The translations under genes and the position numbers were made by a program. DNA of 64,000 bases from Myceligenerans salitolerans (lineage in GTDB: Bacteria; Actinomycetota; Actinomycetes; Actinomycetales; Cellulomonadaceae). Shown in pieces: positions 36,442 through 44,667 of this stretch. Each line of letters opens with the position of its first letter. The first letter of the stretch is position 1. The stretch is from assembly GCF_017349295.1 (NCBI RefSeq), contig NZ_JAFMPK010000047.1, positions 124,001 to 188,000 of the forward strand. Reading direction: 5' to 3'. The notes beneath the pieces were generated by a model that was not told the DNA's origin, made no database searches, and worked only from the letters and a program-made list of their open reading frames with translations.

Positions 36442-37824
36442 TTGGCTCTGCCCAGCCCCAGCTACACGATCACCCTGCGCGTGGAGGTTCCCGCCTCGCA
36501 ACGCGCCACCAGTACCGTGGTCGGCGCCGTCGCCGATGCGGGAGCCGCCGTGACCGGCGTCGACATCGCCCACTCCACGAACGAGGGTCTCGTCGTGGAC
36601 GTGACGTGCGACGCCGTCGACGGCGACCACTCGGACCGCATCGTCGCGACCCTCGACGCGCTGCCGGGCGTGCGCGTGCTCAAGGTCAGCGACTCCACGT
36701 TCCTCATGCACCTGGGCGGGAAGATCGAGATCTCCACGAAGACGCCCATCAGGACCCGCCGGGACCTGTCCCGCGCCTACACGCCCGGGGTCGCCCGGGT
36801 GTGCGAGGCGATCGCTCGGCGTCCCGAGGACGCCCGCCACCTGACGATCAAGCGCAACACGGTCGCCGTCGTCACCGACGGCACGGCCGTGCTCGGGCTC
36901 GGGGACATCGGGCCCGCCGCCGCGTTGCCCGTCATGGAGGGCAAGGCCGCGCTGTTCAAGGAGTTCGGCGGTGTCGACGCCTGGCCCGTGTGCCTCGACA
37001 CCACGGACACCGAGGAGATCATCCGCACCGTCAAGGCCCTCGCGCCCGTGTACGGCGGGGTGAACCTCGAGGACATCGCCGCACCGCGCTGCTTCGAGAT
37101 CGAGGCACGACTGCGCGCCGAGCTGGACATCCCCGTCTTCCACGACGACCAGCACGGCACCGCCATCGTGGTGCTCGCCGCGCTGATCAACGCGCTGAAG
37201 GTGGTGGACAAGAAGCTGCCCGAGGTGCGCGTGGTCGTCTCGGGCGTCGGTGCGGCGGGGAACGCCATCATCCGTCTCCTCAAGGCGCAGGGCGCCCAGC
37301 ACGTGGTCGCGTTCGGACGCTCCGGCGCGCTGCGCGCGGGCAGTCCCAGCGGCGACCCGCACCGCGACTGGATCGCGCAGAACACGAACGCGGAGGACTT
37401 CACCGGCACGCTCGCCGAAGGGCTGCGAGGCGCCGACGTCTTCATCGGGGTCTCGGCCGGCAACATCCTCACCGGCGCTGACGTCGCCACCATGGCCGAG
37501 GACGCCGTCGTGCTGGCCCTGGCCAACCCCACCCCCGAGGTCGACCCCACGGCCGCGAGCGAGACCGCGGCCGTCGTGGCGACCGGCCGCAGCGACTATC
37601 CCAACCAGATCAACAACGTGCTCGCCTTCCCCGGCCTGTTCCGCGGGCTCCTCGACACCGGCGCGTCGGAGATCACCACCGAGATGCTGCGCGTCGCGGC
37701 GGTCGCGATCGCGGGCGTCGTCGGCGAGGACGAGCTGAACAGCGCGTTCATCATCCCGGGCGTGTTCGACCACCGCGTCGCGGAGGCCGTGGCCGGCGCG
37801 GTGCGGAGCGTCAGCGAGAGGTAG
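36442..37824 (+). CDS. NAD(P)-dependent malic enzyme with N-terminal ACT domain
   Basis: This enzyme oxidatively decarboxylates malate to pyruvate. A regulatory ACT domain occupies residues about 8-75 (TITLRVEVPASQRATSTVVG). The catalytic part has RAYTPGVARVC, GTAVLGLGDIGP, GGVNLEDIAAPRCFEIE, HDDQHGTAIVV and the nucleotide-binding SGVGAAGNAI, all malic-enzyme signatures. At 460 residues it is the bacterial short form. The start is a TTG at 36442, chosen because AGGAGGAAA lies 6 nt upstream and no ATG or GTG fits. Confidence 0.93.
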   Translation: MALPSPSYTITLRVEVPASQRATSTVVGAVADAGAAVTGVDIAHSTNEGLVVDVTCDAVDGDHSDRIVATLDALPGVRVLKVSDSTFLMHLGGKIEISTKTPIRTRRDLSRAYTPGVARVCEAIARRPEDARHLTIKRNTVAVVTDGTAVLGLGDIGPAAALPVMEGKAALFKEFGGVDAWPVCLDTTDTEEIIRTVKALAPVYGGVNLEDIAAPRCFEIEARLRAELDIPVFHDDQHGTAIVVLAALINALKVVDKKLPEVRVVVSGVGAAGNAIIRLLKAQGAQHVVAFGRSGALRAGSPSGDPHRDWIAQNTNAEDFTGTLAEGLRGADVFIGVSAGNILTGADVATMAEDAVVLALANPTPEVDPTAASETAAVVATGRSDYPNQINNVLAFPGLFRGLLDTGASEITTEMLRVAAVAIAGVVGEDELNSAFIIPGVFDHRVAEAVAGAVRSVSER

Positions 37825-37896
37825 CACGCGCGTCCGAGACACCCTGCCGGGCGCACGTCCGGCGCGTCATCGCCCGAGCTGTCGGCCCTGCCCGAT

Positions 37897-37902
37897 TAGT
37901 CT
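37897..37902 (+). promoter_or_regulatory. -10 element for leaderless integrase gene
   Basis: TAGTCT ends 6 nt before the integrase ATG with no intervening Shine-Dalgarno sequence. Confidence 0.5.
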
Positions 37903-37908
37903 TCCCGC

Positions 37909-39474
37909 ATGGCCTACACCGAGACCCGGACGAACCGCGCCGGTCGCACCGTGCACGTGGGCCGGTACCGCGTGGACGGGCGCCTGCGCAGCACGCGCCA
38001 GATGTCCTCCAGGCGCGAGGCGCTCGCCACCGCGCGGCGCCTGGAGGAGGCCGGGAAGCGCGGCGAGTGGGTGGACCCGGCCGCGTCCCGCATCACCGTG
38101 GCCGCCTGGTTCGACACGTGGCAGGCCGGCCGCGCCGACCGCGCGCCCCGCACCCTGGAGGCCGAACGGGAACGGTTCCGCTCGCTGGTCGCGCCGCGCT
38201 TCGGCGACGTGCCGCTGCGGCAGGTCACCCACGAGGACGTGACCCGCTGGTCGGCCACGATGACCTCCCCCACCACCGGCGAGGCCGCCTCGCCGGCGCG
38301 CCGCCGCGATGCGATGCGCCTGCTCGTCGCGCTCCTGGACGCCGCCGTCGATGCCCGGAGGCTGCCCGCCAACCCTGCCCGGTCGGCGTCGGGCAAGGTC
38401 ACCGCGCTCCCCCGCGCGCCGAAGACCAAGCCGCACCGCTACCTCGGCCACGAGCAGCTGCGCCGCGTCGCCGACGCCGCCGGGGCCCCCGGCACGCCGG
38501 CGCGCACCCTGATCCTGCTGACCGCCCTGACGGGCCTGCGCTGGGGCGAGGTCAGCGCTCTGACCGTGTCCGACGTCGACCCCCTGCGCGGCCGCCTCGC
38601 GGTCACCAAGGCATACACCCGCCTCGACGACGGATCGCTCCTGCTCGGCGACACCAAGACGCACGCCCGCCGCGAGGTGCCGCTGCCCGCCGCCGTGGCC
38701 GACGACGTCGCCGCGCTCATGGCGGGCCGCGCCCCGGGCGACCTCCTCTTCCCCGGCGCCACCGGTGCCCCCCTGCGCCGCGAGAGCTTCGACCGCTCCG
38801 CCTTCCGCCCGGCGGTGCGCGCTGCCGGCACGGCGGTGTCGATCGTCTCGGAGATCATCGACGCCGCAATGTCCGACGCCGCAATGTCCGACGCCGTGCC
38901 GACCGACGCGGTGCCGACCGACGGCACAGCAGGCCGCGTCCTCCCCGGTGTCGCGACGACATCCGCCGTGGTGGCGTCCAGCGCCCCTGCTCGCCTCCGC
39001 ACCGCGGGCCGCATCGTGTACGACGACGTCCTGGCGGGGCGCGTCCTCCGGCTCCAGTCCCGGCACGGCTTGGAGCCCACCGGCACCTGCGGGCCGGAGA
39101 CGTGGGCGGTGCTGGCGGAGCTCGACCGGACGCATCGCGACGGGCTGACCCGGGGGCAGAAGGTGAGCCGCACCCGGCTGCTCGCAGCACTCGCCCGCAC
39201 CACGCTCGCGCCCGGTGCCAAGGACTTCGACACCCTCACCCTGCATGACCTGCGGCACACGGCCGCGTCCCTGGCGATCGCGGGCGGCGCGAGCGTCAAG
39301 GCGGTGCAGCGGCTGCTGGGCCACGAGTCCCCGATGCTCACCCTGTCCACCTACGCGGGCCTGTTCGAGGACGACCTGGACACGGTGGGCGAGGTCATGT
39401 CGGCGGGCTTCGCGGCCGCCGGGCCGGGCACTCCGGCCGGTGACCGGAGCGTGTTGCGGGCCGTGCCGTCCTGA
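37909..39474 (+). CDS. Tyrosine integrase with a large insertion in the catalytic domain
   Basis: This is a phage-type integrase of 521 residues, about 125 more than usual. An AP2-like arm-binding N-terminus is followed by a SAM-like core-binding domain (ITVAAWFDTWQAGRADRAPR). Catalytic residues are complete: Arg about 210 (TGLRWGEVSAL), Lys about 250 (DTKTHARREVPL), HxxR at 446-449 (LHDLRHTAASLA), His about 472 (LLGHESPM) and Tyr about 482 (LSTYAGLFEDD). Residues about 310-435 are inserted before HxxR. They include a five-residue repeat (AMSDA/VPTDA) and a segment resembling a peptidoglycan-binding repeat (RVLRLQSRHGLEP, GTCGPETWAVL). No tRNA attachment site or partner phage genes are visible nearby. 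Confidence 0.88.
   Translation: MAYTETRTNRAGRTVHVGRYRVDGRLRSTRQMSSRREALATARRLEEAGKRGEWVDPAASRITVAAWFDTWQAGRADRAPRTLEAERERFRSLVAPRFGDVPLRQVTHEDVTRWSATMTSPTTGEAASPARRRDAMRLLVALLDAAVDARRLPANPARSASGKVTALPRAPKTKPHRYLGHEQLRRVADAAGAPGTPARTLILLTALTGLRWGEVSALTVSDVDPLRGRLAVTKAYTRLDDGSLLLGDTKTHARREVPLPAAVADDVAALMAGRAPGDLLFPGATGAPLRRESFDRSAFRPAVRAAGTAVSIVSEIIDAAMSDAAMSDAVPTDAVPTDGTAGRVLPGVATTSAVVASSAPARLRTAGRIVYDDVLAGRVLRLQSRHGLEPTGTCGPETWAVLAELDRTHRDGLTRGQKVSRTRLLAALARTTLAPGAKDFDTLTLHDLRHTAASLAIAGGASVKAVQRLLGHESPMLTLSTYAGLFEDDLDTVGEVMSAGFAAAGPGTPAGDRSVLRAVPS
38860..38919 (+). repeat. 15-nt tandem repeat, four units, inside the integrase gene
   Basis: Two copies of GACGCCGCAATGTCC are followed by two copies of GACGC(C/G)GTGCCGACC. 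The units keep the reading frame and fall in the inserted segment of the integrase. Confidence 0.85.
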
Positions 39475-39522
39475 CCTGCGGCCCGCGGCCCGACGACACG
39501 ACCGTGGTCGTCGGTCACAAGG

Positions 39523-39553
39523 CGCACCCGGTCGTGGGTGCCGACCGGGTGCG
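39523..39553. terminator. Bidirectional terminator hairpin
   Basis: A perfect 12-bp stem (39523-39534 with 39542-39553) with loop TGGGTGC separates the convergent integrase and RNase Z genes. A second 8-bp hairpin lies just upstream (39490-39497 with 39507-39514). Confidence 0.7.
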
Positions 39554-39652
39554 GCGGTCGCGCGAGAGGGCCGGGGCGCTTGGACCCATGCACATTCCGG
39601 CAGGGGTCACGAACGCCGGGCGGACGCCTCCACCGTTGACACGAGGCCTCCG

Positions 39653-40729
39653 TTACGGTCTGCGCGGGACGGGGATCTGGTCCAGGTCGTTCGCCACCGT
39701 CAGGTCGCCGTCGAACACCGCGCGGGCCTCACGTTCGAACTCCAGGGGGCCCGAGCCGTCGGCGGACTCGTACCGCTGGGAGAAGTGCGTGAGGACCAGG
39801 TGCCGCACGCCCGCCTCCGCCGCCACGCGCGCCGCCTGCAGCGCCGTGAGATGCCCGTGCTCGGCCGCGAGGGCGGCGTCGCGCTCCAGGTAGGTCGACT
39901 CGATGACCAGCAGGTCGACGCCGTCGGCCAGCTCGCCGACCGCGTCGCACAGCCGCGTGTCCATGACGAACGCGAACGACTGGCCGGGGCGCGGAACCGT
40001 CACCTCCTCACGCCGCACGACGACGCCATCGGGCAGCGTCAGCGAGCCGTCCCGCTGCAGGCATCCCACGTCGGGGCCCGCGATGCCGCGCGCCGCCAGC
40101 AGCTCGGGGTCGAACGACGTCGAGTCGGCCTCCTGAAGGCGATACCCGAACGCCTCGATCCCATGGTCAAGCCGCCGGGCGGTCAGCGTCACCGCCGCAC
40201 GGGAGGGCCGCTCCCCCGGCACTCGCGGCACGACGACGGACCCGGCAACGGCATCCCCGCCCGCGACCCCGCGATCCGCGCCGTCACCGGCCGCCCCATC
40301 GCGGCCCGGCGCGCCGTCCGTGCGGCCGCTCGCCGGCACGCGTTCCGACGAGTTCGCGGTCAACGGCTGCAGGGCGACGCGTTCGCGGTGGTGGAACGCG
40401 GTCGCGTCGCACAGGTTGCGCACCCACGGCTCCCCGGAGGCGGGAAAGGTGATCGGGACGGTGTGCGCCACGCCGTCGAGGCTGATCCGCTGCACGACGC
40501 CGGCCAGCCCCAGGCTGTGGTCGCCGTGCAGGTGGGTCAGCGCGATCCGGGTCAGGTCCGACGCCGCGACGCCCGCGCGGGTCATCTGCCGCTGGGTGCC
40601 GTCGCCGGGGTCGAAGAGGATGGCCTGGTCGTCCCAGTACAGGACGTAGCCGTTGTGGTTGCGGGTGCGGGTGGGCACCTGGCTGGAGGTGCCGAGGACG
40701 ACGAGCTCTCGGGCGGCGGTGCGGGTCAC
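39653..40729 (-). CDS. rnz: Ribonuclease Z (tRNase Z)
   Basis: RNase Z cleaves the 3' trailer of tRNA precursors. The 358-residue metallo-beta-lactamase-fold protein has [20 protein letters not shown], the zinc motif [14 protein letters not shown] (HxHxDH), [11 protein letters not shown] and, further on, [15 protein letters not shown] and LTHFSQRY. A Gly/Asp-rich insertion of about 55 residues around position 140 is not typical. The GTG at 40729 is preferred over the upstream ATG because GGAGG lies 8 nt before it. The gene is divergent from a TOPRIM gene, 61 nt apart. Confidence 0.9.
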   Translation of the reverse strand: MTRTAARELVVLGTSSQVPTRTRNHNGYVLYWDDQAILFDPGDGTQRQMTRAGVAASDLTRIALTHLHGDHSLGLAGVVQRISLDGVAHTVPITFPASGEPWVRNLCDATAFHHRERVALQPLTANSSERVPASGRTDGAPGRDGAAGDGADRGVAGGDAVAGSVVVPRVPGERPSRAAVTLTARRLDHGIEAFGYRLQEADSTSFDPELLAARGIAGPDVGCLQRDGSLTLPDGVVVRREEVTVPRPGQSFAFVMDTRLCDAVGELADGVDLLVIESTYLERDAALAAEHGHLTALQAARVAAEAGVRHLVLTHFSQRYESADGSGPLEFEREARAVFDGDLTVANDLDQIPVPRRP

Positions 40730-40790
40730 CGCCCGATCCTCCCCCGATTTCATCTTGTCGGTCGCCCGTGCGGCGGCGACGATCGTGTGC

Positions 40791-41471
40791 ATGGTCACCA
40801 CCGGGGATCCTGCCGCGCGGAGGACGAGCGCGCTGCCCGGCGGCGTCGTCGGCGGGTTCGGGGCCTCCGCGCGCGCCGCCGACGAGGCCCTCGCCCTGAT
40901 ACCCGGCGCGGCGACCGTGCTGCTCGTCGAGGGCATCACCGACCGTATCGCTCTGGAGACGTTCGCCGCGGCCGCCGGCCGGGACCTGGCGGCAGAAGGG
41001 GTGCTGGTCGCGCCGATCGGCGGCGCGCACGCCGTGCGCCGGGTGCTGGCGTCCATGTCCTGCGCCGCTGTGTCCGGGGTGCCGCGTCCCCGGCTCGGCG
41101 GCCTCTGCGACCGGCGCGAGGAGGGCGTGTTCCGGCGCGCCCTGACCGAGGCCGGGCCGGCCTCTCCCCGCAGCGGACTCGCGGATCTCGGGTTCTTCGT
41201 CTGCGTGGACGATCTCGAGGAGGAGCTGATCCGCGCCGTCGGGGTCTCCGGCGTGCTGGAGGTGTTCGAGGCGTCCGGTGACCTGCGGGCCTTCCACGTG
41301 TTCCAGCGGCAGCCCGCCTGGCGTGGCCGGCCCGTGGCGGCGCAGCTGTACCGCTTCGTGCGCAGCGTCTCGGAGCGCAACCTGGCGTACGCGGGTCTCC
41401 TGGCCGAGGCCGCGGCCCGGCGGGGTGTCGTGCCCGCCCCGCTCGCCGGCCTCTTGGAGCATGCGCGGTAG
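40791..41471 (+). CDS. Stand-alone OLD-type TOPRIM protein
   Basis: The 226-residue protein carries a TOPRIM fold of the kind attached to OLD/RecF ATPases: [20 protein letters not shown] with the catalytic Glu, [16 protein letters not shown], and [18 protein letters not shown] with an acidic residue. The C-terminus ([16 protein letters not shown] ... [19 protein letters not shown]) matches the conserved tail of actinobacterial TOPRIM nucleotidyl-transferase/hydrolase proteins. No ATPase domain is fused or adjacent. It may be an endonuclease or phosphatase; function is unknown. The ATG at 40791 is the likeliest start, but the Shine-Dalgarno sequence is weak. Confidence 0.7.
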   Translation: MVTTGDPAARRTSALPGGVVGGFGASARAADEALALIPGAATVLLVEGITDRIALETFAAAAGRDLAAEGVLVAPIGGAHAVRRVLASMSCAAVSGVPRPRLGGLCDRREEGVFRRALTEAGPASPRSGLADLGFFVCVDDLEEELIRAVGVSGVLEVFEASGDLRAFHVFQRQPAWRGRPVAAQLYRFVRSVSERNLAYAGLLAEAAARRGVVPAPLAGLLEHAR

Positions 41472-41583
41472 CGGCGTCACCTGCTCCCGCGCGCATCCGA
41501 TGCTCATCATGTGCTCATGAGCGGGCTGGACGCTGCGCTCAACAGCCGCAGAAGCCTGCGATAAAGCCCCTTCTGGCTCATTC

Positions 41584-41610
41584 GACACCCGCTCTATGAA
41601 AGCGGGTGTC
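41584..41610 (+). terminator. Intrinsic terminator after the TOPRIM gene
   Basis: GACACCCGCT (41584-41593) and AGCGGGTGTC (41601-41610) form a perfect 10-bp stem with loop CTATGAA, followed by GTGTTTGTG. It isolates the downstream KfrA-like gene from readthrough. Confidence 0.75.
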
Positions 41611-41624
41611 GTGTTTGTGAGAGC

Positions 41625-41665
41625 AGAAGTATTGGTAGTATTGCCATACTTCTAGTACTACTACC
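41625..41665 (+). promoter_or_regulatory. Interleaved inverted repeats upstream of the KfrA-like gene (putative operator)
   Basis: This is an AT-rich island in GC-rich DNA. AGAAGTAT (41625-41632) pairs with ATACTTCT (41646-41653). GGTAGTA (41634-41640) pairs with TACTACC (41659-41665). The directly repeated AGTATTG motif adds symmetry. It begins just after a terminator and ends 62 nt before the gene. KfrA proteins bind operators of this kind and repress themselves, so this is a plausible autoregulatory site. Confidence 0.6.
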
Positions 41666-41727
41666 GGCCGCCGAAAACTGGGATCGTCCTGATCCTCCGC
41701 GGCGGCCCTGATCCGAGAGGAAACCGC

Positions 41728-42753
41728 GTGCGCGACAAGGACCGCGTCGTCGAGGCCATCGAGGCGCTGACCGCCGAGGGCGTCTCCCCCACCGTCACCA
41801 CCGTGCGGGAGCGAGCGGGCTGCTCGAGTGCGGCGGCCACCCGCTTCCTGCGCGAGTGGCGGGAGGAACAGGCCGCACGGCGGGCCGAGGAGTCCGCGGC
41901 CGCCGCCCTGCCGGGTGCGGTCGAGCGGATCGCCCAGCGCGGGATCGCGACGCTGTGGCAGGAGGCCGTGCGCACGGCCCGCGCCCAGCACGAGACCGAA
42001 CTGGCTCGTAGCCGCGACTCGCTGGAGCGCGCCGGCCACGAGGCCGACGAGCTCGCACGCACCGTCGACGCCCTGACAGGGGAGCTGGCCGAGGCGCGTG
42101 CCCTGGCCGACCGTCTCCGCGAGCAGCTGGACCAGGCAGAGGAGGCCCGGAGCGCCGCGGACCGGGAACGCGCGGACGCCCAGTCCGCCCGCGCCCGCGC
42201 GGAGGGCGAGTCGGCGGCCGCCCGGCGCGCCCTCGGTGAGGTGCGTGAGGAGCTGGCCCTGGCGCAGACGACCGTGACCGGCCTGGAGAAGGCACGGCAC
42301 GACGCCGAGCGTGCGCAGGCCGCCGCGGACCGGGAGCGCGCCGCCGCGCAGGCCGCTCACGGCCAGGCCCAGGCCACGCTCGACGCGCTCCGGGAGAACC
42401 TCGACCAGGCTCGCGCGGCCGCGGCCGTGTCCCGGGAGGACGCCCAGGCGGCGCGGGACGACGCCAGGTCCGCCCGCGACGAGGCTCGCGCGGCCCGGGA
42501 AGCGCTGGAGGCCGCCCGTGACCGTGCGGGCCGGGACCTGCACGCCGCCCGCGAGGAACTCGCCGCCGAGCGCGAGGCGCGTGCCGCCGCGGACTCGGCC
42601 AGGGCCGCGGCGGAGGCCGAGCGGTCCGCCCAGGCCGTCGCCGCCGCCCGGCTCGAGGGTGAACTGGCCGCGGCGCAGGAGGCCCGTGCGGCCGCCCAGG
42701 AGAGCAGTCACGCACCTGCCGGAACGCAAGCAGGTGACGCCGGTTCCCGCTAG
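41728..42753 (+). CDS. KfrA-like DNA-binding coiled-coil protein
   Basis: The 341-residue protein opens with a KfrA_N-type DNA-binding domain (DKDRVVEAIEALTAEGVSPT then TTVRERAGCSSAAATRFLREWR). About 260 residues of uninterrupted Ala/Arg/Glu/Asp-rich coiled coil follow and end in a short disordered tail. Plasmid KfrA binds its operator and forms long filaments that help plasmid positioning; chromosomal homologues have no established role. GAGAGG precedes the GTG start by about 7 nt. The upstream dyads are the likely binding site. The next gene begins 11 nt after the stop. Confidence 0.8.
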   Translation: MRDKDRVVEAIEALTAEGVSPTVTTVRERAGCSSAAATRFLREWREEQAARRAEESAAAALPGAVERIAQRGIATLWQEAVRTARAQHETELARSRDSLERAGHEADELARTVDALTGELAEARALADRLREQLDQAEEARSAADRERADAQSARARAEGESAAARRALGEVREELALAQTTVTGLEKARHDAERAQAAADRERAAAQAAHGQAQATLDALRENLDQARAAAAVSREDAQAARDDARSARDEARAAREALEAARDRAGRDLHAAREELAAEREARAAADSARAAAEAERSAQAVAAARLEGELAAAQEARAAAQESSHAPAGTQAGDAGSR

Positions 42754-42756
42754 GCT
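42751..42756 (+). promoter_or_regulatory. -10 element for leaderless PHP gene
   Basis: TAGGCT overlaps the stop codon of the KfrA-like gene and ends 8 nt before the GTG of the PHP hydrolase. Confidence 0.4.
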
Positions 42757-42764
42757 CGATCCTC

Positions 42765-44003
42765 GTGACTCACCAGGTAGAACGCCTGCTACTGGGGATC
42801 GAGGAACAGATCGCGCACCGGTATCTCGAAGTGCCCTTCGACGTGTCCGGTGCCCACGCGATCGAGGTCCGCGTGTCGTACGACCGGCACGCGGCCTCGA
42901 TCGAGGTCGGCTGCCGTGATCCGCAGCGTTGGCGGGGCTGGTCGGGCACCGCGCGTGACGGGTTCGTGATCCGGCCCACCCGTGCCACCCCCGGCTACGA
43001 GCCGGGTGCCCTGCCCGACGGGGGCTGGGCCGTGGTCCTGGGCCTGCACTCGGTGACGGCCGACCCGATCCCCGTCACCGTCACGGTCCTCGTGGACGAC
43101 GAGGCCGCGGACGTCGCACCCGAGCCCGCGGCGCCTCCGGCACCCACGAACCCGCGCGCCTCCGAGCGTGGTCTTCCCGCGCCCGCGGGGCTGACCTGGT
43201 ACGCCGGGGACCTCCACGCCCATTCCACGCATTCGGACGGCAGCCTCTCGCTGCACGAGCTCACGGCAGCGGCGGCGACCCGGGGCATGGACTTCCTCGC
43301 CGTCACCGACCACAACACGGTCTCCCACCATGCCCACCTGCCCGAGGTCGCGGCCCGCTACGACACGTGCCTGCTGCCGGGCCAGGAGATCACCACGGAC
43401 GCCGGCCACGCGAACGCGTTCGGGGACGTCGGCTGGATCGACTTCCGCGCCCCGGCCGAGCAGTGGTCGCGGCAGGCCTCCGCGCGCGGCGGACTGCTGT
43501 CGGTCAACCACCCCGTCCAGGAGGACTGCGCCTGGCTGCACGAGCTGTCCGACGACGCCCGCGCGCGTACCGCGGTGGAGGTCTGGCACATCTCGTGGTT
43601 CCTCAATCTCGCGGCCAGTGCCCCGTGGGCGTTCCTGAGGGAGTGGTCCCGGGGCCGGGACGTCCCCGTGCTGCTGGGCGGGTCGGACTTCCACACGCCC
43701 GAGGCCGGCTTCCCGCCGGGCACGCCGACCACCTGGGTCGCGGCCGAGGAACGCACCCCCGAGGCGATCCTCGAGGCCGTGGCCGCGGGCCGTACGTCGA
43801 TCGCCCGCTTCCCGGGCCCCGGCGAGCCGGTGCTGCTGCGCGCGGGGGGTGACCTGATAGCGGTCGACGCGGACGGCACGGTGCTGGTCGACGCCGAGGG
43901 TCGGCGTCGCCTGGTGCGCGGCGAACGCACGGTGTTCCGGCCGGGCACCGGCCCTCACTACCTCGAGGCGGTGGACCGCACCCTCCTGGCGATCAGCCCC
44001 TGA
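42765..44003 (+). CDS. PHP-domain metallohydrolase (CehA/McbA family)
   Basis: This is a 412-residue cytosolic PHP-fold metal-dependent phosphoesterase/hydrolase. The metal-binding motifs are GDLHAHSTHSDG, AVTDHNTVSHH, GQEITTDAGHANAFG, LSVNHPVQEDC and LLGGSDFHTP. The first 130 residues form a beta-rich accessory domain typical of CehA-type proteins. Natural substrates of most members are unknown, and no secretion signal is present. A -10-like TAGGCT precedes the GTG start by 8 nt. Confidence 0.88.
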   Translation: MTHQVERLLLGIEEQIAHRYLEVPFDVSGAHAIEVRVSYDRHAASIEVGCRDPQRWRGWSGTARDGFVIRPTRATPGYEPGALPDGGWAVVLGLHSVTADPIPVTVTVLVDDEAADVAPEPAAPPAPTNPRASERGLPAPAGLTWYAGDLHAHSTHSDGSLSLHELTAAAATRGMDFLAVTDHNTVSHHAHLPEVAARYDTCLLPGQEITTDAGHANAFGDVGWIDFRAPAEQWSRQASARGGLLSVNHPVQEDCAWLHELSDDARARTAVEVWHISWFLNLAASAPWAFLREWSRGRDVPVLLGGSDFHTPEAGFPPGTPTTWVAAEERTPEAILEAVAAGRTSIARFPGPGEPVLLRAGGDLIAVDADGTVLVDAEGRRRLVRGERTVFRPGTGPHYLEAVDRTLLAISP

Positions 44004-44028
44004 CGGGGCCGCCACCCGCTCGTGGCGC

Positions 44029-44667
44029 TCACCTGTCGAGCAGGTCCAGGAAACTTGGCGTCGTGGCGAACGGGTCGGCCGGCCCGTCGTGGCGCCGTGC
44101 CGAGACCCGGTCGGCCAGGGCTCGCGCGGCCCGGTCGATGCGCTCCGGGAGCGGGTTGGCGTCACGGTCGGTGTCGTGGCCGGTGCTGCCGTCCTTGGCC
44201 CAGTCGTCGGTGGCGGCGAAGACCGCCGTCGGGACGACGTCCGCGCGCAGGTAGGTGAACAGGGGCCGCAGCGAGTAGTCGAGCGCCAGGGAGTGGCGCG
44301 GCGTGCCGCCGGTCGCCGCCAGCAGGACGGGCATGTTCGTGAGGGCGTCCTTGTCGAGGATGTCGACGAACGACTTGAACAGTCCTGAGTAGGTGGTGGT
44401 GAACAGCGGGGTGACGGCGATGACGCCGTCGGCGCGGGTGAGCCGGTCGATCGAGCGGGCCAGTTCACCCCCGGCGAAGCCGGTGAGCATGGCGTCCATG
44501 ATCGCGTGCGCGTGCTCACGCAGTTCGACGACGTGGACGTCCACCCCGTGGCCGTCCCGTTCGAGCTCGCGGGCGGTGGCGGCGGCGAGCCGGTCGGCCA
44601 GCAGGCGGGTCTGGGACGGCTGGGACAGGCCTGCCGTCACGACGGCGACGGTACGTGCTTCGGTCAC
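44029..44667 (-). CDS. NAD(P)H-dependent FMN reductase (CE1759-like)
   Basis: This is a 212-residue flavodoxin-like FMN reductase. It shows TVAVVTAGLSQPSQTRLLAD at the phosphate-binding loop, ADGVIAVTPLFTTTYSGLFKSF and a VLLAATGGTPRHSLALDYSL segment. It supplies reduced flavin to the luciferase-like monooxygenase encoded immediately upstream, as in MsuE/MsuD-type pairs. The GTG start overlaps the monooxygenase stop (GTGA). Confidence 0.9.
   Translation of the reverse strand: MTEARTVAVVTAGLSQPSQTRLLADRLAAATARELERDGHGVDVHVVELREHAHAIMDAMLTGFAGGELARSIDRLTRADGVIAVTPLFTTTYSGLFKSFVDILDKDALTNMPVLLAATGGTPRHSLALDYSLRPLFTYLRADVVPTAVFAATDDWAKDGSTGHDTDRDANPLPERIDRAARALADRVSARRHDGPADPFATTPSFLDLLDR

Noticed and set aside
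37830-37908. Possible tRNA or att site beside the integrase
   Set aside because: No cloverleaf or direct repeat could be found next to the integrase by eye.
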